This document shows, piece after piece, positions 1 through 13,162 of a DNA stretch of 64,000 nt (within the stretch, counting starts at the first letter, position 1; each line of letters opens with the position of its first letter). The position numbers and the translations under genes were made by a program. The notes beneath the pieces were generated by a model. That model had not been told where the DNA came from. It ran no database searches and worked only from the letters and a program-made list of their open reading frames with translations. Source of the DNA: Motacilla alba alba (lineage: Eukaryota; Chordata; Aves; Passeriformes; Motacillidae); contig NC_052017.1 of assembly GCF_015832195.1 (NCBI RefSeq), positions 51,041,652-51,105,651 of the forward strand, in the 5' to 3' direction.

Positions 1-90
1 AAGATTGTCTCTCCTTGAAGTTTGGCAGTATTTCTCCATGGAACTCTGGAAATGCAGGGTGATTTAAATACCACTGTTTTATAATTGGAC

Positions 91-107
91 TTTTTTTTTT
101 TTTTTTT
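91..107. repeat. Poly-T tract
   Basis: Seventeen consecutive T residues. Comparable mononucleotide runs elsewhere are A at 6694-6709, A at 10896-10908 and A at 22049-22064. Confidence 0.95.
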
Positions 108-534
108 CCCATCTGAGGGATAAAAATCCAATGTTGAGTCAGCAAGAGCTTACCTGAAGCTGATTGTTTTGATAACTCCTTCTTTGTAGTCATCTTGGAG
201 AGGGGGAAAGTGGAGTAAATCTGAAAATTAACTTAGTATTTAGATGTGCTTGACAGTGGCCTCTACGGTGTTATACTGTACTGAACTGTCATACCATGAT
301 CCTTTCCTTCAGCCTGTGCACCTAAAATCAGGTTACTGTAGCTCTGTGTATTCTCAGCATTTTTTATTGTGCAGGGTAACTGATGTACAAAGTCTTTGGT
401 GGAAATAGTTATTTTTAGAAGAATCTATAAGATGACAAATAATAACTTGCCTAGCTTTTCATATGGGCTCTGATCTTCCGTTGGTAAGTCATGGACTACA
501 TGTCATGTCACACTCTTTAGCTGGATCTCAGGGT

Positions 535-665
535 ATATTACTCCTATATTACAGAGGGGGAGAGGGAGAGACAAAGGCATGAGGAAGTGAAATTATTTGC
601 TCAGGCACTCAGGGAGTCAATACCATACTGAAAATTGAATTCAGTTTTCCAGGTTTCTATTTCTA
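535..665 (-). mobile_element. MIR-like SINE relic
   Basis: The plus strand follows the reverse complement of a MIR / CORE-type SINE: TATTACTCCTATATTACAGA, then AGGAAGTGAAATTATTTGCTC, CACTCAGGGAGTCAATACC and GAAAATTGAATTCAG correspond to the tract covering gaggaaactgaggcac, agtgacttgcccaaggtcac and gaattgaaccc. It is heavily diverged. The call rests on the order of several short matches. Confidence 0.5.
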
Positions 666-3258
666 GTAACCTGTCAACTGGGACCTATTTCCTCCTTGGT
701 CCTTGTGACTTTATTAAGAATGACCTTTAGAGATGATGGAGATTTTTACTGAAAATGCTTAATCCTTTCAGAAAATCAGAGAAGCTCACTTTTCTATAGT
801 AAAACTCATCCTAAATTTCGTTAGGAGAAATTGTGAAGAGATGGATTTTTATAAATAATCTCATTTCTTAAGAAGCCTAAAAAAAAAATCTTATGCTTGA
901 ATCTGAGAATGCCATGGCTTGGAGTGGCTAAATATATGCCTGTTATAACAGCCAATTATTTCTAATGAACAATTTATCCAGGAAAAGAAGAAACAAAGAG
1001 TTAGTCAAAGTGTGGCAGACAATTATTAGAAATAATAACTTCTACATTTTAGCATCTTTCAGCTTTCTGCCCCTGTGCATGACCGCTGTGCCATCCAATA
1101 AAACATTTCTCATCTCATCAGAATTTTACCAGTTCTATTTCAATTGTCATCAGAAAAAGCAGTTCACAGGAGACATCAGAGGATGAATGTTTTTTCCCCC
1201 CTGCCTATTTTAATGTGTTAGAGATGTGGAGGTTAGAGATGCAGAAGGGAAAATGACTATAGCTTTCACAGTCTTTCATAGGCGAGTGAGCAAAAGAAAA
1301 TCCTGGGGTATCACATAATAGAGCTTACAGTAAGATTTGTTCTCATTCTCTGAGGTGTCTACAAAATACATATATCATGTCCCAGTACAATGAGCTGTCA
1401 TGAGCACAGCTTACTCAAGCATAGCAGGAAGTTGTAGCTCCGTTAGTATGTAGCCAGACAATCTTCAGTGGTTGGATGGGCAGGCACATTTTCCCCCTCT
1501 CTTAGCCAAACTAATCTCTAAATGTAGATGTGTAAATCCCTAAGCAAGTAGCCAATTCTTTCATTTCTTGGAAGAGCTGCTGGCCTGTATTTTTAGGGAG
1601 ACCAAGTTTCTTGAAATTAGTTCAAAAATATATAGTTGAATGCTTATTCACCACAGTTGTGTAGGACTAGCATACATTTCTTTATCTTTCTTTTTCCTGA
1701 AATTAAGGCACTTCAAATATTATGTGTCAAATAAAGTATTTAATTGTAGCATTCAGCACAGGGAAGCAACAGAGTGCACTATGAGAAAATCAGAATCATG
1801 CCTGTCCTTCTATAGGGAGAAGGTAGAGGAGGTTTTTAAGTATTTGGTTAGGTAGTCTAGGCCAAGTTAGGCAATAACTTTGCAAATGGAGCAAAAATAT
1901 TCATACTTAATATGCTGCAGGAGTGAAATTGGTGAAAAGATGCAAAGAGAAGAGAGGCAATGCAAATCTTGCAAATTATATATGGACTGGAGAGTGCTAT
2001 GGACTTTAGACAGGCTATAAAAAGAGAGCATGAAATGAATCACTTGAAGAACTAACAGAGTAAGGATATGGTGATTATTTACTGGGATTGAAATGTGAAG
2101 CATTTGTTTTTGTATTATATCATTTAGGAAAAATTTCAAGAGATGCTCATAAGCATTATCTGGATCCATGGTAGATTGAAAAGGAGATTGAAATGATCTC
2201 TAAGTTCACAGAAGAGTATTTGTTGCAAGTCTACACACACATGTGCTCACTCACTCTACTTGTTGGGTTGACTGCTCCCCCAGGCAGAATTTATTCATGT
2301 CAGGGACAAAATTCTTCTGTGTTTGATTTATTTGAGACAAAGGGAATGATTCGTTCAGATTCATTGCTTTGGGTTTTGGTTGGTATTTTATGTTAAACCA
2401 GTGCAAATATCCACAAGTACACTCATAGTACTCTACTCTGGAGCCCAGGCATTGTGACAAGTACAGGGTGGTGTGGCAGGTGGAGACAGAGCCAGCTAGG
2501 AGACAGCCACAAAAAGATTGGAAAGGAGTTGGAAAGCAGAGGGAGATACACTGGAAGGATGAGCATTTTTCTTACCTGAGTTCTGTTTCTGCATCACAAA
2601 GCAGTGAGTTTCCCAAGTCAGCTATAAACAAATTCTTCCCTTTCCAAGGACAGAGAAGGTCATGCAAGGCATGCCAGTCTTTTCAAAATGGGCTATAATT
2701 GGTACTAGCTAGAGCCTTAATATTCATTACCTGTAACTGAGGGGCAAATGATAAGTGTGATTTATTTTCTTCATCCAAAGAAATATTCCAAGGAAATAAA
2801 CAGAATTGCTTCCAGTCTGTTCTTTGCAACTTAATGGCCCTGGTCTATCATAAGTGAGGGTTAAACAAATGCAGAGTAAAAGGCAGAGCTTCTCAGAAGT
2901 AATTTTGTATCTGAGGAACTGATGCGATTTCTGGGACTAATCATCACATAAATATGATGTATCATGTAATACCTAATGAGGAGAGTTTGGTTTAAAGATT
3001 GTAGGTAGGTCTGTGTGTGTTTGACTATAAATATATCACAGTTACACATGTTTTCCCCTTCCAAAACTCCTGACTTTTTTTCTGCTATGTGGGTGGGCTC
3101 CTACATACCTTGAGAAAATAATATAGTTCTAAAAACTGAAAGCTGTCTAATAAAGAACATTTAGCCTAGTTTCGTTATAGACCCATAATATGTTGCCAAA
3201 AATGGAACATGATTTTTGCAGTATTATTAATCATAGTGTTATAACTGTTATGCTTCCT

Positions 3259-3320
3259 GGATGGATGGATGGATGGATGGATGGATGGATGGATGGATGG
3301 ATGGATGGATGGATGCATGG
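3259..3320. repeat. (GGAT)n tetranucleotide microsatellite
   Basis: About 15 units of GGAT, with one change (GCAT) near the right end at 3315. It also opens a meaningless frame of repeated Trp-Met-Asp-Gly. It is likely polymorphic in length. Confidence 0.98.
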
Positions 3321-4889
3321 ACAATATATTATTAAAAGTCATTTGGGGATGGTGTGCTCAAATGTGCCATTTATTTTTATTGTTATGGGAGAGAAGAAGC
3401 AATATATTGATATTTATTGGAAATTATTTGAAAGCTGCTCTGAATTGATTGATGTTTCTGCTGCTTAAAAAGGGTATTTCCATTTTATGATATTAAGACA
3501 GATTAGCTAAAAACTGAGTAAGTCATTTAAAATCCAGCTTTCATCTTGATGGAAATGCAAAGATGAGTCTGTTCTTGTAATCTGTAATGTAAAAGAACTA
3601 AAACACTCTCAGAGTCTTCTCCAAATATCTGTCTGTGTTTTTTAAGAGAAAAAATAAATATATTGGCTTTAGAGCAGAAATATCCCAAAGACGTATATCC
3701 TAGAAATATATGTGCAACTTCAGAATTGTGTACTCTGCCAGTTACTTCATTAGAATTTTTGGAACATTTAGTTGTTCCGTGTTTGACACTCTTTGAATCT
3801 AAGGCATTGCTCAGACTAACAGATATGTTTTATGCATCAGCAGGAAAATGCATCTGTTTATGAGAAAGCTAATTGGAAATTGGAAGCAGAGTAGTTAGCA
3901 CTCTCTGAACTTTGGTGCCCATGCTGATGAGAAATCTTACACTTCTCTAAGACTCTAGTGTAATTGTACTGCCCAGAAGAATGAAGCTCTTTGCAGGGGG
4001 ACAAGACCTCATTTGCAGGAGTTAATTTTTCAAAAGGCTACCTGAACCCTTTTTCAAACATTGAATTACCAAACATTGTTCCTGACCCCTCAACTGATTT
4101 AACTTACTATCTTAGCAATACTAAAAATAAGCATCTGCATTTCTGTATGTGTGAGCACTGAATGGTGAAAATGAGATTACTGCAGTTGTTGAGAATGGCT
4201 GAGGAGGAATTTTGATTCCTTATTTCTCTCCTGATTTATATTTATGATGGGTGGGAAATGTGGGTGTGTTTGTGTACACAAGTAATAAAACCATACAGAC
4301 TTTTACAATAAAGCATTGAATTTAAGAGCATTTGTGAGTTCGTCAGCAGATAACTAGCCACATTTTGGGCAGGTACAGGCAGAACACATTCTGGTAGAAA
4401 AACATTCTCTAAGCCAGCAAATACACACAGTATATGTCATGCATTTTTATTATTGCTTCCATATTCATTAAAGTTTAAGGCCTTAAATGACTTGTCAAAA
4501 TGTTATGTGCCAAGCTGAAAAACATTGCCTTGATGTGCTGTAGCATAGCAAGTCTTATTGGCACTTCTAGTACTCTCAGTAGACAAGAAAAATCCCTACA
4601 TTTTTAAGTCACTTGTATGTTTGTCTCCAATGTGCTTCATTCCTGATATATTTTTCTGAATTTCATACTTTTTGTATGAAATCTAAAATGTGATGGGGTT
4701 TGCTTGCACAGGTATATATATGGTCCTGGTTAGGAAAGGTCAAGTTAGATCTGAGCTTTCTCCAGATTCTAGGGAGGTCAGATTAGAGGCTTAGTCCAAA
4801 GCCATCCCTGCTGTTTCTTTTATTTATGAATAAGAGGGATTTGTGTAGGCTTGAGTCTTAGCATGGTTTGACTCATGTGTTTGACTCTA

Positions 4890-5010
4890 CGGACAAATAG
4901 AAAAATAGGCTTAGAATAAAGACTGAAAAAAAGAAAAGTAGGGAGTGAGCATAGTGAAAAAAACCCAAAGAAAGAAGAAATTAAGAAAAAAAAAGAGAGG
5001 ATAAAGGTGT
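4890..5010 (+). repeat. A/G-rich low-complexity stretch
   Basis: A purine-rich run (GAAAAAAAGAAAAG, GAAAGAAGAAATTAAG, AAAAAAAAAGAGAGG). The hydrophobic-looking minus-strand frame across it is produced by this composition and is not a gene. Confidence 0.75.
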
Positions 5011-5574
5011 GGGAACAGTATTCCCTGCATGCTGGTGCATAAACTATATGCCCTGTAGGATTTGCCAGCAGTGCATAGGAATGCTTTATAAATATGCTAC
5101 ATTGTAAGTAAGTACCTGCTTCTAGCAAATCAACTTTGATTGTGGCAGTTTCTTAGTTTTTAAAGAATATCAAGAAACTCTTAAAGGAATTTTGATAGGA
5201 TTGAGTCTGGGATAGAAATGAATGGGGAAAATGTTTTGCAGGCAGGCTAGTGTATCATTCCTTTATGTAAATACCCTGTATGTATAACATTACAGTACAA
5301 AAATTCTGTTTGATTCTAAAGATCACTGCAATAGCTGTCTACAGATAATTGTATTGGACAAAATAGGAAACCAGTGTTTTAGACAGTTGGTCACTACTTC
5401 TGAAATAAGAAAGAAAAATACATGGAGGACAGACAGTGATGTGGCATTAGAAAGATGAACATTCCTATTTTTAAACAATATTCAGAAGTTATTATTAACA
5501 TGTTTTTAGAAAATGTTTGGTGTGACTCACCTGAGCTCCCACTGGACCCCAGGGGATGTTAGTGATGGTAATAT

Positions 5575-5992
5575 TGATGCCTTGTGATGGCTGACCTAGA
5601 ATAGAGACTAGGCGGAGTTAAAGAATAAAGTAGGTATTTGTTGAGAGGCCTCAATAGATCCACCTTGAGCAGCACAACCATAATGGCCACAGAAATGGAA
5701 GACCAGTCACGGGGTCTCACACTTTTATAAGTTTTGGTCTATTAGCATATTGGAGTTAATTGTCCATCTACAGCTTTAGCCCATGAAGTCCCATCCTTCT
5801 TGTTTTCTCTCTTCAGTCTACTGTTGGGCCTGAGACTTGGATCAGTTGTCCTTGGGTCTCCAGCTGGAGAAGGAATTGATTTGTCTACCTATTCTGTAGA
5901 GAGAGCTCACTATCCCCTGATATGAAGCCTAGACTTATGCACTGAAGCAGAACATAATCTGAAAAATTTGAAAACTAAAACTTGAGGCATCA
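5575..5992 (-). mobile_element. Solo LTR with 4-bp target duplication
   Basis: This 418-bp element has 8-bp inverted ends TGATGCCT / AGGCATCA and is flanked by the direct repeat ATAT (5571-5574 and 5993-5996). With the palindromic flank this makes a perfect 14-bp inverted repeat, 5569-5582 against 5985-5998. Read on the minus strand it starts TGATGCCTCAAG, carries a TATA-box-like TATAAAAG (plus-strand 5722-5729) and ends AAGGCATCA. TG...CA ends, a 4-bp duplication and an internal TATA box fit a class I (gammaretrovirus-like) solo LTR. A short DNA transposon is the alternative because the ends are inverted repeats, but the length and TATA position favour an LTR. I do not know the family name. 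Confidence 0.65.
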
Positions 5993-7434
5993 ATATTAGT
6001 GGGAGGAGAAGTAGGTGGGCTCTGAGTGCCCTTGAAAACACTATTCTGACTTCTCACTGATGTGCAAGAAAAACATTGTGATAGCATGACCTACAACAGA
6101 TTTTCTTCCCAGTGACAGCTCTGCTCTGTGAGATCTGTAAAAAGGAACCTTTTGTAATAACATCCCCTCCCTTCTCAAGAAAAGCCTTTTCTGCCAGACT
6201 TTGCCATTCTCTGAAGTATCTTAGACCTCAAATAAATATCAGAACAGTTAGGCATCTTTACATTCTGGTTAGCAAAACTTGGTTTAAAAGTAAAAGCAAT
6301 TTTTATTGGATCCACTGATGTCAATGACTTAGGAGTGCTCAAATGAGTTTTTATTATTCTGGAAACAAACTAAAAGCATTAACTTCTGTTTTGTGCTTGT
6401 CTCTGCCTAAAGCAAATTTTTATGGTCTAGTTAGGTTCCCTTGAAAACAGGCTTTTATAAGTAAATACTCATGGATGATTAACCATCCTAAAATAAAACT
6501 GTTGTCAGATGTTTAAAATGTGTGGTGCATAAGAGAGAAGGTATGTACATGGTGACCTGAAAGCTAATTTCTGCATTTCAGTGCATCTGCAATGATTAGT
6601 AAAACTGAGGCACCTGCAGCTGTACTTCCAAGGACTTGAGTTTGGGGGAAGCATGTCTTTTTAATTTAGTTGATTCTGGGGCTTGGGAGGAGGAAAAAAA
6701 AAAAAAAAAGTTGTGGCATGGTGAAGTGGTTTCCTAACTTTTGCAGAGTAAAAGTAAGGACGTCTTAATCAAGGCAGACCTTTCAAGACAAAGAGTATTT
6801 TTAGAAAGTGTAAGTGGAACTCAGATCAACTGAAGAAATAGCACATGAAGAAACATGGATGAAAATCTTGTAAATGAGTCTACAGAAAATGTTTTTATAT
6901 GGTCTTTTACTATGTCCATCAATAAAATACCAATATACTGCTGGCTGGTTACTTTTCACTGTAGGAAGAAACAATTGCATTTTGTAAATTGATTTTCTTG
7001 GAGTGGCATCTTAAGTCATTTCTCTTTGTTTCAAGAGAAATCTAAGTTTCAGATAAGCATTTTGCACATTAATTTGGCTTTCCTCTGTCATTCTTATTTC
7101 AAGCAGTATATAGAATCTGTAATTAATGCAATGGACTTGGTTGAATAACTTTGCAACTGAAAAGAGATGGTCCTTTTTGACCTTCATTTTAATATTGAAA
7201 AATTAGGAGAAATGAAACAACTTCTGGCAAAGAATGAATAAAATATGGTTTGGGAGGTGTCCTTTTTCAACAAAATAGCAATATTCTATTAGATGATCCA
7301 TTAGTCACTGATAACTGGTCTAGTAGAGAAAGCAAATAATTTTTTATGACCTTTATTTCTGTTCAACTTGAATTGCACTTTTCCCCCCTTGTATGTCCCA
7401 ATTTCTTGAGCCTTTTTCACTTAGGAGTAAGATG

Positions 7435-7745
7435 AAAGGAGACATCCAAGGTGCAGTAGCTCAGGCTCCCTGGATACCAGGAGGTGACTGGGGGGCCTGG
7501 CAGCCCAAGCCCTTCCACAATCCCAGCCACATAGCAACCCCAGCCCCAGGAACTGGGCACCTACATGGGGATGGGGACAGGACAGGGTGTGAGCCCCGGA
7601 AGGCAGGGCCATGGGGACCTGGGGACACTGGGTCAGGTGCTGATTGCTCCGGGATGTGGGCAACAAGCAGAGTGGAGGAGCCCCAAGGGGCTGGGCAGGC
7701 GCAGTCAGAGCTGGCACTGCTTTAAGAACCCCAGGAGGGTGAGGT
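7435..7745. other. GC-rich block of unknown origin
   Basis: This roughly 300-bp stretch is clearly richer in G and C than the AT-rich intron on both sides, with many CCCAG, GGGGAC and GGGGCTGG words. Because stop codons are AT-rich, frames stay open on both strands at once (110 residues on plus, 98 on minus). That is a composition effect and not evidence for a gene. Neither translation is recognisable. CpG is sparse, so it is not a classic CpG island. It could be an unrecognised repeat or a GC-biased conversion spot. Confidence 0.6.
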
Positions 7746-7749
7746 GAAG

Positions 7750-8470
7750 GGGTTTCAGTGTTTAAAATTAGTGATGTGGCTGTCAGTGAGTTCCCCTGAG
7801 AGGGAGTTCCAGGTGCTTTTACTTCTTGTGTGAATCAGGCCCTGCTCTCTGCATGTACAGCTTTCCCATAAAGGCCCCCAGCCTAGGGTCTGCTGGGGAC
7901 TGCTGTTTGCTGGTAGAACGAAGGTTGGCTCCTTTATTCAGCCTTTCTGGGCACTGCAGCACAGACAAAATGTTGTGGGAGGTGGACAGAACATGCAAGA
8001 GCCGCGTGACTGCTGGTGAGAGATGTTGCATTGCCTTGACAGCAAGTATGTTTTCAGGCTGCTGATTGACATTTTGCTTGCTTCTTTTGCTTATAGTTTC
8101 ACAAAACCTGCTGTTTTTCAGGCAATGGAAAGAGGTTTTATCAGGAATGCGAGGCCTGGGTCAAAAGAGTTATTTATGCAAGGGATTAAAGCTGAGCAGG
8201 CCCATGCTCTGCATGGAAGTGGAAGGTGCAGCAGCAGTAGCGTGTTTCATGGCATGCAGAGGCAATTAGCAATAATCTTATTTGAGTATGAAAATGAACA
8301 GTTATTCATGTTTCTCAGAGTAGATTTGGGGTTTTGTATTTCTCATTTTCCGGTGACTAAGGGAGCTCTCCCCATCAGGCAGGCATTGTGGAGCTGATCT
8401 TTAGGCAGCTGCAGAAAAAGCATCCTGGAGTGCCTGTTTTCAGCCTCTCGTTAATAATAGCTAATCTGAA
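7750..8470. promoter_or_regulatory. Candidate conserved non-coding block
   Basis: Repeat-free, evenly composed sequence with dense motif-like words: TGATTGACAT (8063-8072, PBX/MEIS-like), GGGTCAAAAG and TTATTTATGCAAGGG. The 124-residue plus frame (8023-8397) resembles no protein I know, and the strand and neighbouring frames also stay partly open. Function is inferred from texture only; cross-species alignment would decide. Confidence 0.25.
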
Positions 8471-11400
8471 AGTGGGAAGGGATTGAATGTTTTTCCACAT
8501 ATCAGCTGACTTTCTTGTTTATGCAGGGATCCCTGTGAGACTTTTCTGAGGGAGGGAGATTTTGGTTTTAAATTAAAAGCAATGAGCAACTCTTCTTTGG
8601 GCTAGGCAAGGGCTGCCAGAAGTAGAAATGTAAATGCCCGGTAAGGGTCTAGGATGCATTGATTTCCTCTTTCTCCTCAAGTTAGCTGAATCCTCTGCAG
8701 CATATTTCAGTAGTGATTCAAATCCATGATTGTTGGATAAATCTGTGGAAGTAACAAAAGAAACTCCCTATCTTTCAGCCATACAAATTTATAGTAAATT
8801 GTTGCCTTGCAATGAAATGAAGATTTGGCCTGTAATCTGCTGGGTGTTAGTTGTGCTACATGACTACACGCAATGCTACTCACATAAACTGAGACCAACT
8901 GCATGTCAGTAATTTGCAGATCATTAATGAGGTTTTTGCAGACATGCTGAAAATTAAACATGATCAGATGAATGGTTAATGGGCATTTACTGCATAGTCT
9001 CGTCACTGAAACATAGAATCTTTCATTCACGAACTCAGAACACATTTGTTCATTTCATTCTGGCTCTGCAGACATTAAGAGATTATGCAGTGTTAGGAGA
9101 TTATGCATTTTTGGAAATGGCTTGAAAGGTTTTTGCATGATGATATGAAGGCAGCAATGAAGAAGAAATTCTTGAAGTACAATAGCAATGTTCTGTTTAC
9201 CTATGAAGCAGAAAATACTTTAAAATTTTGGGCAAGCTTATCTTAATAAATTTCTATGGTAAACTATACTTTTGGCTGCTCTCCAGCCTGTCAGTCTTAC
9301 AGTCATCCATTTTTTTAACCAAAGTCAGAAGTCTTTATTATGGAAGCAAAACAAATTACTCTTATTTCTCTCTTTCCAAATAAATAGGTGCCTACAGCAA
9401 ATAGTTCTTCATCTCTCAGCTCTGTAGATGTGATCAGCTGGTGGCCTGATTATCCTCTTGCGCTTCACATTACACATCCCCGGGGTATAACCTGTGTTTA
9501 TTGTTCAGCCCACATCTGTGTTCAGGTTAAGTTTCACTGTATGGTGAACCAGTTGAAGATGTAACCAGAATTTCCTCTTTTTACACAGCATGGCAGCTTA
9601 TCTTCAATTTAGAAAACACTAGAATTTATCTTTCTGAGCAAGGGTTTTTTTTCTTTTCATCATGGGAGTAGTATTTAAAAATATGTGCAATGTGAGTGGG
9701 ATTATAGATATATATCTGTGTCATAAGACACAGATGCTTAAGAGCTTTAGACTTCATAAGAATCTCAAAAGACATTTCAGATATCTTTAAATATTTAAAA
9801 TTGCAGATTAACAGTATTTGCAATTTTTAAAAAGCATATTTTGATAGTGTACCATTTATCACATATCCTTTTTGGGATATAGACAAAAATTCAGTCTCTG
9901 ACTCCATGGTGCAGAAAAGTTGTACTACAACCATTGGTACTGCTAAAGTTGTACTACGACCTCTACTACTGCCTTTGGTTTTAGAGAGATTGCCCTTCCC
10001 AGATTTAATTATCCTCAATTTATAGAATGGGCTGTTGAATGCTTGAAAAAAAAAAACTTATTCAGTGGATTGTAGAGATTTATGGTAATAAACACCACAT
10101 GTGATCACAGCTCTGTTTGTCATACCTGCATACACTGAGGAGAGATAAGTGATTCAGAAAATATGCAGTATAATTTCAGGTAATACATTCCACTAGATGC
10201 ATTCACCTCTGATCTTGGAATGTAGGGAAGGAGGGTAATTGTTCACAAAACCTGTCTGCTTTTGGAGAATTTCAAAAGGGAAGCTGCTTATGTACACAAA
10301 CTTTCCAGTAGAAAGCACAGTAGTAGTCCAGAGGTTTAGTATATAAACCTGTAGATGACATTACCTTCAGTGACAGTTGGAACAGTTCAAAGGAATGTAT
10401 GATAGGTAAATGTTTACTTGCAGCTCTTTCTGATGCTTCTGATTCTAAAAACAAACATAAGTTTTGGCTACATAGATATTTCATTGGACATGCAAATGAG
10501 ATATATGGAGTCTGAAAACATTTAAATCTTATATATACGCTTACATGTATTGACACAAAGTACACAAGCACAGAAAAGAAAAAGATTAGGCATCAAAGTT
10601 GTGCCCCAAGTGCTTGGTATTTAAAACAAACTCTCCAAACTTAGAGTGGATTTAAGGCTGCCTCAGCTGCAGACATCAGGAAACACAGTGGCATTTTTGA
10701 CTTCACCCATTAGGAGTATAAGATGCAATATCCTGAAAGCAAACTTGCTGCTTTGAGCATGAAACTTTAACTACTGCCACATTTCTTTTGGATGTAGCTG
10801 CAGTAGCTCTAGGTTAGGGGTAATAACTCAAATTTATTTTTTTGTTAGATCTTGCTCTTTCTTTGTTTTCCAGGATTAAAATAAAGAAAAGATTAAAAAA
10901 AAAAAAAGGATTTTTTTCGGATTCATTGCAAAAATAGTAGCTGCTCTGATGAATACTGTCTGCCACTTATGTATTTTGGAGAAAAAGTTAATGATTATAT
11001 GGTTTGTAACTGCAAAGACAGCACGTGGACAAAGGCATAAGCAATGAAGCAGCTAATAATTCTGATGTATGAAAAACTAACCCCTTTGCAAAACAGAATC
11101 ACCACTAGGTTTATGGCTGGAATTCCCAGATGCCAATGGGCCCTCAGAGCTGTCTCTTATGAGTGATGTCCAAACTGAGAGCAGTCCATCATCTCAGGAA
11201 ATTGCAAGGCAGTCTCTAATACAAGTGTTTTTTCAGTTTCAACAGCTGTTTAAAGAAATGAAAGGACTACTCATACACCCAGCAGATTAGCAAAGAGGCT
11301 GTATGGAAGCAGTAAGACAGAAATGTCTGTTTTATTTGTGTGTATGAAAATCTCAAGCATTGACATTTTCCCCACTGTTTTTTCTGTTTCATTAATTTAC

Positions 11401-13118
11401 TCTAGAACTAAAATAAATGTAAATGTCTTCTAGATATTTCTCCTGTGATGATCTGAGAGCAAGTTTCCATCATGAGTCGCATTTGGGAGTAATAGAAAAC
11501 CAAAACTGTATTTTAGGATTGAAAGTTTGGGAAAAGCTTGGATTTAAGGTTGGATTTGAACTTTTTGATTGTACCATATTTGCCTTTTTCTTCCCCTGCA
11601 CAGAGGTATAACCATTTCCTAAGACAAGAATGTGTTTGTTTCTCGAACAAGTCAGTACTGTGTATGCTATGTTTGAAATGAAGAAACTTATACAGTTATA
11701 ATTCAGGAGAAAAGGAGAGGGTAGAAGTTTAGTAAACAAGAAGCTCTTTATTTATTCTTTAATATGGTTATTTATTGGTTCCTTAGTTAAACTTGGAATG
11801 TAGAATAACAGTAATTGTATTATTTAAATCTATATATATACTTGTAAATAAGACTACAGTGGTTACTTTTTGCAACATGTCTTAGTAGCCATGCACAGCT
11901 TTAGTAATAAATTTGAGAGGAACCACCTTATGCAGCAGAGAGGTTGCAGATCTAATGATGTGTTACTGGAGGTTTTTCTGTGTGTCAGTATATTTTTTTG
12001 TTTCACTTTGTTTTTTGGGAAGAAACTTGTTTATATGGAGAGGGTGAGAGCAGATCAAATACAGCAGAAATAAAATGTGTGAATTGCATTTATTAACTTG
12101 TAAGCAAGTCATGAAATGGTGCATTTTTTAAAGTTTTGTGTTGAGAAGGCTAAATTTCAGTTTGGAGCTGGGGGGAGGGTGGATTGTTTGCTGTTTCTAA
12201 GTCTGTCAAACAGCCTAAATCCTCTCTGGTGGTGACAGACCTATATTTGGAAATACCCTCCAAACCAAAGTGCCTCCAAAAGTGCTCCACTTCCTTGCCA
12301 GAGAGTGGCAGGTCCTTCCACACAGCCAGAAGCAATTTGTTTGGATCCAGAATTTTATCTGGCATCCGCTGAGCCAATATTTTTTGTCTTGAGTTAAAAA
12401 GTAAAACCTTTGTAGTTGTTCATCTCTCCAGTTATTATAATAAATAAAATAAATAAATATGTTCTACTCAAGAAGAATTTATCCTGAGATAAAGTTTTGT
12501 TCAATGCCTGTTTTCTGTAAAAAATACTAAGATAAAACGACAGTATTCATAGAATGTATCATGTGACTGTACAGCATTTAAAAATTGTTGCCAAGGACAG
12601 CAAGTTGTTTCAAGAATTTGCTTTCCAAAATCTTGCTGAATGTAATAGTTTGACACTTTCTATGGAGACATATTGTGCTAGCCTCTATTATCACTCTTGT
12701 TTTACACCTTTCCAGACCCTGTGTCTTTGATAAAAAGCAGTGCAGACCAGTAAAAGGAGGCTCCTAGTACTGAAACACTTTGTGGTGTCTGATGTCCACC
12801 TTGCACACTTTTCAGGGTTTTATTTCAGACTCGTCCTGGTCTGGGTCTGTGATTCTGTGAATGCCCATTAATGGGTGGAGTGCTTTAGGTGCTCTTCTGA
12901 AGAGATCTTCCAGTTTATTTTGCCCAGAAGGAATTTTCTGTGTGTGCTCAAGTCACTGTGGATCCCAGTGTGGAGACAGTCAAAGTATCAACAAAAATGA
13001 ATTAAAAAATATTACTGTAAACATACAGTAAGTTGGCAATAGTAAACCCTATTAGTATGTATGGGGTTTTTTACAGCTTTTTCTATTTTACAGCTTTAAC
13101 CCCTTTAAGTTTTCTCTT

Positions 13119-13162
13119 ATTTTATACATGCCAAAACAGCATTTTATACATGCCAAAAGAGC
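13119..13162. repeat. 22-bp tandem duplication
   Basis: The unit ATTTTATACATGCCAAAACA plus GC is repeated once with a single C-to-G change (13119-13140 and 13141-13162). Confidence 0.95.

Noticed and set aside
7393..7725. 110-residue plus and 98-residue minus frames
   Set aside because: Both are open because the block is GC-rich; neither is protein-like.
8023..8397. 124-residue plus-strand frame
   Set aside because: No recognisable domain, no splice or start context, low periodicity. More plausibly a chance frame in a candidate conserved block.
12150..12377. Overlapping 75-residue minus and 62-residue plus frames
   Set aside because: No family resemblance. Possibly a conserved non-coding stretch, but evidence is too thin to list.
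12830..12862. GTCTGTGATTCTGTGA, resembling two CR1 tail units on plus
   Set aside because: The upstream sequence does not match CR1 3' sequence, so a 16-bp match alone is not enough.
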